From Paenibacillus sp. MMS20-IR301 (GTDB lineage Bacteria; Bacillota; Bacilli; Paenibacillales; Paenibacillaceae): a stretch of 64,000 bases of DNA. Where the stretch lies: contig NZ_CP135275.1 in the NCBI RefSeq assembly GCF_032302195.1, positions 1,302,001 to 1,366,000 on the forward strand, in the 5' to 3' direction. A model generated the notes under the pieces. It worked only from the letters and a program-made list of their open reading frames with translations. It ran no database searches and had not been told where the DNA came from. How positions within the stretch are numbered: the stretch's first letter is position 1; each line of letters opens with the position of its first letter. Positions 54,450 to 62,873 of this stretch are shown one piece after another. The translations under genes were made by a program, and so were the position numbers.

Positions 54450-55898
54450 ATGGCTAAAGACAAGCAGTTCGTTACGGAAATCACGCCCCAGGGCGAGGAT
54501 TTCTCACGCTGGTACATTGATGTAATTAAGAAAGCGGATCTGATGGACTACTCTCCGGTCCGCGGCTGTATCGTATTCAAGCCGGACGGGTATGAAATCT
54601 GGGAGCATATCCAGGAGGAAATGAACCGCCGCCTCAAGGAAACGGGACACCGTAATGCTTATTTCCCGCTCTTCATCCCGGAGAGCTTTTTCCAGAAGGA
54701 AAAAGAGCATGTGGAGGGCTTTAACCCGGAGCTGCCGTGGGTGACCGAGGCGGGCGGGGATGTGCTGGAGGAACGTCTGGCGATCCGTCCGACTTCAGAA
54801 ACCATGTTCGGCCATATGTATTCCAAGTGGATTCAGTCGTACCGTGATCTCCCCGTGCTCATCAACCAATGGGCTAACGTAGTCCGCTGGGAGAAGCGCA
54901 CACTGCCGTTTATCCGGACTACTGAATTCCTGTGGCAGGAAGGCCACACCGCTCATGAGAATGAGACGGAAGCACGTGAAGAAACGATGAAGATGCTTGA
55001 TAACTATCGTGACTTTGCCGAGACCTATCTGGCTATTCCGGTAGTGACCGGACAGAAGACACCATCCGAGCGTTTCGCCGGTGCGGTAGATACGTATTCC
55101 ATTGAAGCCATGATGAAGGATGGACGGGCTGTTCAGGCGGCGACCTCGCATTATCTGGGAACCAAATTTGCAGTAGCGTTTGATATTCAATATTTGAGCC
55201 GTGATAACGTGCTGGAGTATGCACACACCACTTCATGGGGCTCCACCACACGCCTGATTGGATCGCTAATTATGGTTCACGGCGATGACCGCGGACTCGC
55301 TCTGCCGCCTAAGGTGGCACCTACACAGGTCATTATGATTCCAATCGGACCGCCTAAAACCCGTGATGCCGTAATCGGGCGTACCGACGAGCTGTTCAAG
55401 GAACTGAAGAGCGCCGGTATCCGCGTGCGTGTGGATGACCGTGCCGATGTAACGCCAGGCTGGAAGTTCAATGAATATGAAATGCGCGGTGTTCCTGTAC
55501 GTCTTGAGCTGGGGCCGCGTGACATGGAGAACGGAGTCTGCGTGCTTGTATCGCGGATCAGCGGCGAGAAGAAGGTAATCCAGCAGGAGAACCTGGTCGC
55601 AGAAGTCAATGCCATGCTGGAGCAGGTTCATCAGGAAATGTTCGAGCGGGCGCTGCAGTTCCGCGAGGATCATTTCTACTCTGTGGATACCCTGGAGCAA
55701 ATGAAAGAATCCATGGAAGAGAAGCGCGGGTTCGCACTGGCCGGCTGGTGCGGATCGGATGAATGCGAATCGAAGGTGAAGGAAGAGACCGGCGCAGGCA
55801 GCCGGAACATTCCGTTCAATCCAGCTGAGCGTAAGGAGACCTGCATCTGCTGCGGGCAGCCTGCACAGCATACAGTTGTATTTGCCAAGGCTTATTAA
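54450..55898 (+). CDS. proS: Prolyl-tRNA synthetase, archaeal/eukaryote-type
   Basis: The enzyme charges tRNA-Pro. The 482-residue length and the motifs LAIRPTSETMFGHMYSKWIQSYRDLPVLINQWANVVRWE, FIRTTEFLWQEGHTAH and the C-terminal VFAKAY ending in Tyr belong to the archaeal/eukaryotic form. This form lacks the YbaK-like editing insertion of the roughly 565-residue bacterial form found at this place in B. subtilis. A zinc site is likely (CGSDEC and CICCG near the end). RBS AGGAGG precedes ATG 54450. Misacylated Ala-tRNA-Pro would need a stand-alone editing protein elsewhere. Confidence 0.95.
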   Translation: MAKDKQFVTEITPQGEDFSRWYIDVIKKADLMDYSPVRGCIVFKPDGYEIWEHIQEEMNRRLKETGHRNAYFPLFIPESFFQKEKEHVEGFNPELPWVTEAGGDVLEERLAIRPTSETMFGHMYSKWIQSYRDLPVLINQWANVVRWEKRTLPFIRTTEFLWQEGHTAHENETEAREETMKMLDNYRDFAETYLAIPVVTGQKTPSERFAGAVDTYSIEAMMKDGRAVQAATSHYLGTKFAVAFDIQYLSRDNVLEYAHTTSWGSTTRLIGSLIMVHGDDRGLALPPKVAPTQVIMIPIGPPKTRDAVIGRTDELFKELKSAGIRVRVDDRADVTPGWKFNEYEMRGVPVRLELGPRDMENGVCVLVSRISGEKKVIQQENLVAEVNAMLEQVHQEMFERALQFREDHFYSVDTLEQMKESMEEKRGFALAGWCGSDECESKVKEETGAGSRNIPFNPAERKETCICCGQPAQHTVVFAKAY

Positions 55899-55931
55899 GC
55901 GGCGGCATCGGTTTGGCTGATTTTTCATACT

Positions 55932-55996
55932 AGCTTCTGGCGAGAGGAGTCGGCGGGCCGCAAATACCCAATGCACCTCAAGCCGGAAGCTTTTTC
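55932..55996 (+). terminator. Rho-independent terminator after proS
   Basis: AGCTTCTGGC at 55932-55941 pairs with GCCGGAAGCT at 55982-55991 (one wobble), followed by TTTTTCTT. The 40-base loop contains a further GAGG/CCTC pairing. It separates proS from polC. Confidence 0.75.
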
Positions 55997-56052
55997 TTAC
56001 AATAGAAGTATGGGTTTATACTCAATTATTGCCGAGGGTTAGGTGGGGAAGC

Positions 56053-59000
56053 ATGGAGCATAACGTGGAGAGAAGGAAAAGGTTCGAGCTGTTGATGAAG
56101 CAGGGGGAAATCCCGCCGGCAATCATTGATCCTTATTTCATGGATGGTCAGATTGAACGCGTTGAAATCAGCCGCGGCAACCGTGACTGGCATATCGTAA
56201 TTGCCAAAGAAAGCCTGGTTCCCGCACAGACCTACCGGGCCTTTGCCCTTCGAATGCGAGAGAAGCTGCAGCATATTGCCAAAGTCAGCTTCCTGTTTAT
56301 ATATGATGAGACTATCAGCAGGTCAGATATCGTGCAAGAGTACTGGGGAATGTTCCTGGAGTGGGCACAGCGGGAGATTCCTTCCGTCAACGGGTGGCTG
56401 ACACGCTCAAGCCAGGAGCTGCAGGAAGGGCTGCTGATCCTCAGCCTGAACGATACGATGTCACTGGAGCTGGCCCGCAAGAAGGGTATAGAATCTGCAA
56501 TTATTAAATTTTATGATAAGTATTTCGGTCTGACCCTGAAAGTGAAGCTGCAGATAGCCGAGGCGGAGAGCAAAGCAGATGCTTATGAAGAATTCCAGCA
56601 GAAGCTGCAGCAGGAGCAGCGGGAGCTGGTTGAGCTCATGATGATGACAAGCGAACCGGAGGAGCCGGAAGAGACCGGTGACCCGAATGAGGTGATTAAG
56701 CTTCAGGTAGGCAATGAGATTAAGGAGCAGGCGGTATCCATTCTGGAAATCCAGGACGAAGAGAAGAAGATTACCATTCAAGGGACAATCTTCGGCTTGG
56801 ATACTAAGGAGCTGCGTAACGGGAACACCCTGTTCACCTTCTGCATTACCGACTTTACCGACTCCCTGCAGATGAAGATGTTCGCCAAAACCAAAGAGGA
56901 TCTGAAGGTTATGGGCCAGCTGGCCAACGGCAAGTGGGTCCGGGCGCGCGGAAAGGTGGAATACGACCGGTTCATGCAGATTCCGGAGCTGGTCATGATC
57001 CCCTCGGATTTAACCGAAGTTTCCGCACCGGCAGGCCGCAAGGATACCGCGAAGCAGAAGCGGGTTGAATTTCACCTGCATACGACCATGAGTACAATGG
57101 ATGCTGTAACGCCAATTACCACGTATGTCAAAACGGCTGCCAAGTGGGGCCATCCGGCAATTGCCGTGTCCGACCATGGCAATGTGCAAAGCTTCCCGGA
57201 TGCGAACCATGCGGCCCATAAGAATAAGATTAAGCTGATCTACGGTGTTGAGGCCAATGTTGTTAATGACGCGGTTAATATTGTGGAGAACGCCCAGCCG
57301 ATGGATCTTAAGACTGCAACCTACGTTGTATTCGATATTGAAACCACCGGTCTGTCGATCACCCGCAATAATATTACCGAGCTTGCAGCAATCAAAATGT
57401 GTGAAGGCAAAGAGCTGGGCCGTTATACGACCTTCGTTAATCCGCATGAAAAAATTCCGTACCATATCCAGCAGCTGACCAATATCACCGATGAGATGGT
57501 TAAGGACGCTCCTGATCTGGAACCCGTGCTTAATGAGTTTGTCCAGTTTGTAGGCGACAGTATTCTCGTTGCCCATAATGCCCGGTTTGATATGGGATTC
57601 ATTCAGGCATCCCTGAAGAAGCTGGGCCAGCCGCAGCTGCCGAATCCTTCGCTGGATACGCTGGAGCTGGCGCGCCTGCTGTTCCCGACGATGAAGAACC
57701 ACCGGCTTAACACGCTTGCCGACAAATACAAAGTGCTGCTGGAGAGCCATCACCGTGCGGTGGATGATACGATTGCCCTGGGCGGCATTCTGAACGGCCT
57801 CCTGGCTGATGCCGAGAAGATGAAGGGCCTAACCCGGCTGGACCGGCTGAATGACTATGTGGGCAATGACCTGTCGAATGTCCGGCCGTTTCACTGCGGC
57901 ATCTATGCGCTGAATCCTGCCGGCAAGAAGAACCTCTACAAGCTGATTTCCATGTCGCATACGGAGTACTACAAACGTGTACCGTGTATTCCAAAATCGA
58001 AGCTGGAGGAGCACCGCGACGGCTTGATCGTTATTTCCGGCTGTGAGCGCGGGGAGTTCTTTGAAACCGTACTGAACAAAACGGTGGAGGAAGCTATAGA
58101 GGTAGCCCAGTTCTACGATGTTCTGGAGATTCAGCCGCTGACGATGTATATGCATTTAGTCGATAAAGGTTTTGTAGCGAGCGCAGAGGATTTACGTAAT
58201 GTAGTCCGCAAAATTTGCGAAATCGGCGAGCAGATGAACAAGCCGGTTATTGCCACAGGCAATGTCCACTACCTGGACCCGCGTGACAAGCTGTTCCGCG
58301 ATATTACGATTCACGGGATTACCGGCTTCAGTCCGTTGAAGGACCAGAATAAGCCGGATGCCCATTTCCGGACGACCGATGAGATGCTTGCCGAGTTTGA
58401 ATTCCTGGGTTCGGAAAAAGCGCTGGAAGTTGTTGTTACGAATACTGTGGAGCTGGCGGACCGTTTCGAGGAATATGACCTGTTCCCGAGCGAGCTGTTC
58501 ACGCCGAATATTGAAGGTGCGGACGATGAAATTCGCAGCACCTGCTACAACACTGCCAAATCTATCTACGGTGAAGAGCTGCCGGAGGTTGTTGTTGCCC
58601 GTCTGGAGAAAGAGCTGGCACCGATTATCAAATACGGCTTCTCCGCCAACTATCTGATCTCGGAGCGGCTGGTTAAAAAGTCGAACCAGGACGGCTACCT
58701 GGTAGGCTCCCGCGGCTCGGTGGGATCATCAGTGGTGGCTACCTTCCTCGGTATTTCGGAGGTTAACCCGCTGCCGGCCCATTACATCTGTGTGAATCCG
58801 GAATGCAAGCACAGCGAATGGTTCCTCGACGGCAGCGTGCCGAGCGGCTTTGACCTCCCGGACAAGGCCTGCCCGGACTGCGGAGGCAAGCTGAAGGGAG
58901 AAGGCCAGGATATTCCGTTTGAGACGTTCCTGGGCTTCAAAGGGGATAAGGTCCCCGATATCGATCTTAACTTCTCCGGGGAGTATCAGCCCAATGCCCA

Positions 59001-60378
59001 TAACTTTACCAAAACGATGTTCGGTCCGGACAACGTATTCCGCGCCGGTACCATCGGTACAGTTGCGGAGAAGACAGCATTCGGGTTCACCAAGAAATAT
59101 GAGGAGCATCATCAGAAGCGCTGGCGCGGAGCCGAGGTAGGGCGCCTGGCAGCCGGCTGTACAGGCGTTAAGCGCAGCACGGGCCAGCACCCCGGCGGTA
59201 TCGTCGTTTTACCGGATTATATGGAGATTGAAGATATTACCCCGGTGCAATTCCCGGCAGATGATGTTACGGCAGAGTGGAAGACGACGCACTTTGACTA
59301 TCACGCCTTCGATGCCAATCTGCTGAAGCTAGATATTCTGGGCCACGATGATCCGACCATGATGCGGATGCTGCAGGATCTGACCGGTGTCGATCCGACA
59401 ACCATTCCGATGAATGATCCGAAGGTAATGAGCATGTTCAACTCCACGGATGCGCTCGGGGTGAGACCGGACCAGATCCGTACACCTGTAGCAACCTACG
59501 GGGTGCCGGAAATGGGGACAAAGTTTGTCCGCCAGATGCTTGTGGAAGCCAAGCCTTCCAGCTTTGCCGACCTGCTGCAGATTTCCGGGCTGTCCCACGG
59601 TACCGGAGTGTGGCTGGGAAATGCCCAGGAGCTGATCAAGAATAATACCTGCAACATTAAGACGGTTATCGGCTGCCGCGATGATATCATGCTCTATCTG
59701 ATCTACAAAGCGGGCATGGACGCCAGTCTCGCCTTCAAAATTACGGAAAGCGTGCGTAAAGGGAAGGGGCTGCCTCCTGAATGGATTGAAGAGATGAAGA
59801 ATTGCAAGGTGCCGCAATGGTACATTGATTCCTGTCTCAAAATCCAGTACATGTTCCCGAAGGCGCATGCCGCCGCTTATGTTATTTCTGCCGTGCGGAC
59901 CGCCTTCTTCAAGCTGTATCATCCGATTGAATATTATGCAACTTACTTCTCGGTACGTGCTGCTGATTTCGACATTGAGCTTTGCTGTAAAGGATATGAA
60001 GCTATCGCCCGTCAGATTGTAGAGATCGAGGGCAAAGGCTTCCAGGCGCTGCCCAAGGAAAAAGCGATGCTTCCTGTACTGGAAATGGCGCTGGAGATGA
60101 CTGCGCGCGGCTTCACCTTCAAGAACATCGATCTGTACCGTTCCGATGCCACTAAGTTTACGGTAGACGGCACGAGTCTTATTCCGCCGTTCTCCTCGCT
60201 TGCGGGTATCGGTGACAATGCCGCAATCAATATTGCGGCTGCCAAGGATGCCGGAGAGTTCCTCTCCATCGAGGATTTCCAGCAGAAATCCAAGGCCAGT
60301 AAAACGATAATCGAGCTGCTGACCGGCATGGGCTGCTTCCGCGGGCTGCCGGAGAGCAATCAGCTTTCCTTATTCTAA
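56053..60378 (+). CDS. polC: DNA polymerase III PolC-type alpha subunit
   Basis: PolC is the main replicative polymerase of low-GC Gram-positives. ATG 56053 after AGGTGGGG gives 1441 residues, near the 1437 of B. subtilis; a TTG at 56029 is an alternative. Domain order: N-terminal domain, an OB fold near 240-320, the PHP part starting with EFHLHTTMSTMDAV near 338, and the inserted 3'-5' exonuclease with VFDIETTGLS near 425. Then comes a Cys4 zinc site (CVNPECKH and CPDCGG, about 912-942), the catalytic DIDLNFSGEYQ near 967, and the C-terminal fingers and HhH. It stands alone between terminator and the rimP promoter. Confidence 0.98.
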   Translation: MEHNVERRKRFELLMKQGEIPPAIIDPYFMDGQIERVEISRGNRDWHIVIAKESLVPAQTYRAFALRMREKLQHIAKVSFLFIYDETISRSDIVQEYWGMFLEWAQREIPSVNGWLTRSSQELQEGLLILSLNDTMSLELARKKGIESAIIKFYDKYFGLTLKVKLQIAEAESKADAYEEFQQKLQQEQRELVELMMMTSEPEEPEETGDPNEVIKLQVGNEIKEQAVSILEIQDEEKKITIQGTIFGLDTKELRNGNTLFTFCITDFTDSLQMKMFAKTKEDLKVMGQLANGKWVRARGKVEYDRFMQIPELVMIPSDLTEVSAPAGRKDTAKQKRVEFHLHTTMSTMDAVTPITTYVKTAAKWGHPAIAVSDHGNVQSFPDANHAAHKNKIKLIYGVEANVVNDAVNIVENAQPMDLKTATYVVFDIETTGLSITRNNITELAAIKMCEGKELGRYTTFVNPHEKIPYHIQQLTNITDEMVKDAPDLEPVLNEFVQFVGDSILVAHNARFDMGFIQASLKKLGQPQLPNPSLDTLELARLLFPTMKNHRLNTLADKYKVLLESHHRAVDDTIALGGILNGLLADAEKMKGLTRLDRLNDYVGNDLSNVRPFHCGIYALNPAGKKNLYKLISMSHTEYYKRVPCIPKSKLEEHRDGLIVISGCERGEFFETVLNKTVEEAIEVAQFYDVLEIQPLTMYMHLVDKGFVASAEDLRNVVRKICEIGEQMNKPVIATGNVHYLDPRDKLFRDITIHGITGFSPLKDQNKPDAHFRTTDEMLAEFEFLGSEKALEVVVTNTVELADRFEEYDLFPSELFTPNIEGADDEIRSTCYNTAKSIYGEELPEVVVARLEKELAPIIKYGFSANYLISERLVKKSNQDGYLVGSRGSVGSSVVATFLGISEVNPLPAHYICVNPECKHSEWFLDGSVPSGFDLPDKACPDCGGKLKGEGQDIPFETFLGFKGDKVPDIDLNFSGEYQPNAHNFTKTMFGPDNVFRAGTIGTVAEKTAFGFTKKYEEHHQKRWRGAEVGRLAAGCTGVKRSTGQHPGGIVVLPDYMEIEDITPVQFPADDVTAEWKTTHFDYHAFDANLLKLDILGHDDPTMMRMLQDLTGVDPTTIPMNDPKVMSMFNSTDALGVRPDQIRTPVATYGVPEMGTKFVRQMLVEAKPSSFADLLQISGLSHGTGVWLGNAQELIKNNTCNIKTVIGCRDDIMLYLIYKAGMDASLAFKITESVRKGKGLPPEWIEEMKNCKVPQWYIDSCLKIQYMFPKAHAAAYVISAVRTAFFKLYHPIEYYATYFSVRAADFDIELCCKGYEAIARQIVEIEGKGFQALPKEKAMLPVLEMALEMTARGFTFKNIDLYRSDATKFTVDGTSLIPPFSSLAGIGDNAAINIAAAKDAGEFLSIEDFQQKSKASKTIIELLTGMGCFRGLPESNQLSLF

Positions 60379-60494
60379 AAAGGACCCCACAAAGTGAAGC
60401 AAATGCTCCGAAGAATCGCCTGGTACTCTGCGGGGACCCCGAGTAATAAATAACTCCGCACAGCGCATGAAACAGGGGAGTCAAGGGCTGGTAC

Positions 60495-60523
60495 TTGTCA
60501 GTGCCGACTCACTATGGTATAAT
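60495..60523 (+). promoter_or_regulatory. Sigma-A promoter of the rimP-nusA-infB operon
   Basis: TTGTCA at 60495-60500 and a perfect TATAAT at 60518-60523 are 17 bases apart, followed by a T-run. It is the best promoter in the window. Transcription would start near 60530, giving a leader of about 97 bases. Confidence 0.9.
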
Positions 60524-60555
60524 TTTTTTGGTAATAATGAGATAAGTCCGTTGTG

Positions 60556-60585
60556 TAAAGAGTGGGGAAACCCACTCTTTATCTT
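60556..60585 (+). other. GAAA-capped hairpin in the rimP leader
   Basis: TAAAGAGTGGG at 60556-60566 pairs perfectly with CCCACTCTTTA at 60571-60581, closed by a GAAA (GNRA) tetraloop and followed by TCTTT. It lies about 25 bases after the predicted transcription start and resembles an attenuator or a protein/RNA docking element. As the operon encodes NusA, feedback attenuation is conceivable but unproven. Confidence 0.6.
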
Positions 60586-60626
60586 TGGTATATAGCAAAA
60601 GACAAGTTCGTGGAGGTAATTTTCTT

Positions 60627-61094
60627 TTGAGCACATCCAAATCCAAAATTAAACAAACGGTTGAGCAGCTGCTTGGGTCCTATCTCGAGGACAATGGTTT
60701 CGAACTGGTGGACGTTGAATACGTGAAGGAAGGCTCCAATTGGTTTCTGCGCGTATTCGTAGATAAAGAAGGCGGCATCGATATCGATGACTGCGGCACC
60801 ATCAGCGAATATATCAGCCAGAAGCTGGATGAGAATGATCCGTTCACCGAAGCTTATTTCCTTGAAGTCTCCTCACCCGGAGCAGAACGTCCGCTTAAGA
60901 AGGCAGCTGATGTTACAAAGGCGGTCGGCAAGGACGTCTATGTAACGGTGTATGAGCCGATTCAGGGACTCAAAGAATTCGAAGGTCGCCTGCTCTCGTT
61001 CGAGAATGAGGAAATGCTCATCTCCGCGGGCAAAAAAGAACATCTTGTACCGTACGCCAAGGTCGCAAGTGCGAGATTGGCCATTATTTTTTAA
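60627..61094 (+). CDS. rimP: Ribosome maturation factor RimP
   Basis: RimP helps mature the 30S subunit. GGAGGT (60612-60617) sits 9 bases before TTG 60627, giving 155 residues. The core LGSYLEDNGFELVDVEYVKEGSNWFLRVFVDKEGGIDIDDC and YFLEVSSPGAERPLKK are typical. The frame is open upstream to 60585, but that would lie within the leader hairpin end and lacks family similarity. First gene of the nusA operon. Confidence 0.95.
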   Translation: MSTSKSKIKQTVEQLLGSYLEDNGFELVDVEYVKEGSNWFLRVFVDKEGGIDIDDCGTISEYISQKLDENDPFTEAYFLEVSSPGAERPLKKAADVTKAVGKDVYVTVYEPIQGLKEFEGRLLSFENEEMLISAGKKEHLVPYAKVASARLAIIF

Positions 61095-61120
61095 CGTCTT
61101 GAAAGGGGGACCGGAATTTC

Positions 61121-62218
61121 ATGAGTATGGAGTTTATTGAAGCTATGAATGAACTGGAAAGGGAGAAAGGCATCAGCAAGGATGTGCTGTTTGAAGCTAT
61201 CGAGGCTGCGCTGATCTCCAGCTATAAACGCAATTACAATGCGGCGCAGAATGTGCGTGTGGATATGAACCGCAACACTGGCGTAATCAAGGTGTTTGCC
61301 CGCAAGCTGATTGTGGAAGAGGTTCTGGACTCGCGTACAGAGATTTCTCTGCCGGGCGCCCGGGAGATCAACCCGCATTTCCAGCTTGAGGATATCGCTG
61401 AGCTTGAGGTAACGCCGCGTGAATTCGGCCGGATCGCTGCCCAGACTGCCAAACAGGTGGTTACACAGCGTATCCGTGAAGCGGAACGCGGACTTATCTA
61501 TAACGCCTTTATCGACAAGGAAGATGACATTGTTACCGGCCTTGTGCAGCGTCAGGATATGCGTAATATTTATGTGGATCTTGGTAAAATTGAGGCGGTT
61601 CTGCCGCTAAGCGAGCTTATGCCTGGTGAGAAATTCAAGCAGAGCGAGCGGATCAAGGCGTATATCACCAAAGTGGAGAACACAACTAAAGGGCCGCAGA
61701 TCATGCTGTCCCGCAGCCATCCTGGTCTCCTCAAGCGTCTGTTCGAGCTGGAAGTGCCGGAGATTTTTGACGGAGTAGTGGAAATCCGTTCCGTTGCCCG
61801 CGAAGCCGGCTTCCGCTCCAAAATCGCTGTGTTCTCGCGTAATCCCGAAGTTGACCCGGTTGGCTCCTGCGTAGGCCCTAGAGGCACGCGCGTACAGACC
61901 ATCGTGACTGAGCTTCGCGGCGAGAAGATTGATATTGTGCGGTATTCTGAGCTTGTGCAGGAATATGTGGCCAATGCGCTCAGCCCGTCCAAGGTGCTTG
62001 AGGTTCAAGTGTTTGAAGCGGAGAAAATGGCCCGTGTAATCGTGCCTGACTATCAACTGTCGCTCGCGATCGGCATTAAAGGGCAGAATGCCCGTCTTGC
62101 CGCTAAGCTGACCGGCTGGAAAATTGATATCAAGAGCGAGACTCAAGCGGAGCAGGAGTACGGCAGACCCAAAACTTTGAGTGATGAAATGCATCAGGAT
62201 TCCGTCTCCATCGATTAA
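61121..62218 (+). CDS. nusA: Transcription termination/antitermination factor NusA
   Basis: NusA binds RNA polymerase and modulates pausing and termination. The 365 residues have the N-terminal RNAP-binding domain, an S1 domain (about 135-205) with DDIVTGLVQRQDMRNIYVDLGKIEAVLP, KH1 with DPVGSCVGPRGTRVQTIVTEL, and KH2 with SLAIGIKGQNARLAAKLTGWKIDI. It lacks the C-terminal acidic repeats of enterobacterial NusA, as in other Firmicutes. ATG 61121 after AAAGGGGG. Confidence 0.97.
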   Translation: MSMEFIEAMNELEREKGISKDVLFEAIEAALISSYKRNYNAAQNVRVDMNRNTGVIKVFARKLIVEEVLDSRTEISLPGAREINPHFQLEDIAELEVTPREFGRIAAQTAKQVVTQRIREAERGLIYNAFIDKEDDIVTGLVQRQDMRNIYVDLGKIEAVLPLSELMPGEKFKQSERIKAYITKVENTTKGPQIMLSRSHPGLLKRLFELEVPEIFDGVVEIRSVAREAGFRSKIAVFSRNPEVDPVGSCVGPRGTRVQTIVTELRGEKIDIVRYSELVQEYVANALSPSKVLEVQVFEAEKMARVIVPDYQLSLAIGIKGQNARLAAKLTGWKIDIKSETQAEQEYGRPKTLSDEMHQDSVSID

Positions 62219-62248
62219 TGAATCTGCTGACTGACGGGAGGCGCTACG

Positions 62249-62557
62249 ATGAAACAACGGAAGGTGCCGCTGCGTAAATGCGTTGCCAGCCAAGAGATGA
62301 TGCCCAAGAAAGAGCTGATTCGCGTGGTGAGAACGCCTGAAGGCGAAGTGCTCATTGACCTGACAGGCAAAAAGTCAGGCCGTGGCGCTTATATTTGCGG
62401 CAAACTGGAATACTTCAAGCTGGCACAAAAGACCAAAGCACTTGACCGCGCATTGAAATGTCAGGTGAGTCCTGAAATCTATGCCCAGCTTGCCCGGGAT
62501 TTCGTATCTGTGGAGGACGAGTTTTTGGCAGCGAAGGATAGTGAGGACAATGAGTAA
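62249..62557 (+). CDS. rnpM: RNase P modulator RnpM (YlxR)
   Basis: A 102-residue basic RNA-binding protein of the YlxR family: RKVPLRKCVASQEMMPKKELIRVVRTPEGEVLIDLTGKKSGRGAYICGKLEYF. B. subtilis YlxR was recently described as an RNase P modulator (RnpM). It sits between nusA and ylxQ in the conserved order, after GGGAGG. It overlaps ylxQ by 8 bases. Confidence 0.93.
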   Translation: MKQRKVPLRKCVASQEMMPKKELIRVVRTPEGEVLIDLTGKKSGRGAYICGKLEYFKLAQKTKALDRALKCQVSPEIYAQLARDFVSVEDEFLAAKDSEDNE

Positions 62558-62873
62558 GACACTTTCTTATTTAGGGCTTGCGATGAGAGCAGGCAAGATT
62601 GTCACCGGTGATGAGGCTGTGCTTAAGGCAGTACGGTCTTCAGAGGCGAAGCTGGTCGTCCTGGCAGGTGACGCTTCAGATAATACCCAGAAGAAGTTCC
62701 GCGATAAATGCGGGACCTACGATATTCCACTAGTAATCGCATTTCACCGGGATGAGCTCGGTGCAAGTATTGGTAAAGACCAGCGCGTTGTGCTGGCCGT
62801 TACGGATAAAGGATTCGCGGAAATGATCTCCAGAACGCTTGGAGATACTGTCGGAGGTGGAGTTATTGACTAA
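62550..62873 (+). CDS. ylxQ: L7Ae-family RNA-binding protein YlxQ
   Basis: ATG 62550 in the end of rnpM gives 107 residues, typical for the family: LSYLGLAMRAGKIVTGDEAVLKAVRSSEAKLVVLAGDASDNTQKKF followed by GASIGKDQRVVLAVTDKGFAEMI. L7Ae/YbxF-like proteins bind kink-turn RNAs; YlxQ's target is unknown. The frame is open further upstream inside rnpM but that part has no family match. It overlaps the infB start. Confidence 0.93.
   Translation: MSKTLSYLGLAMRAGKIVTGDEAVLKAVRSSEAKLVVLAGDASDNTQKKFRDKCGTYDIPLVIAFHRDELGASIGKDQRVVLAVTDKGFAEMISRTLGDTVGGGVID

Noticed and set aside
60379..60440. GGACCCC / GGGGACCCC repeat after polC as a terminator
   Set aside because: The pairing is short and interrupted and no T-run follows at the right place.
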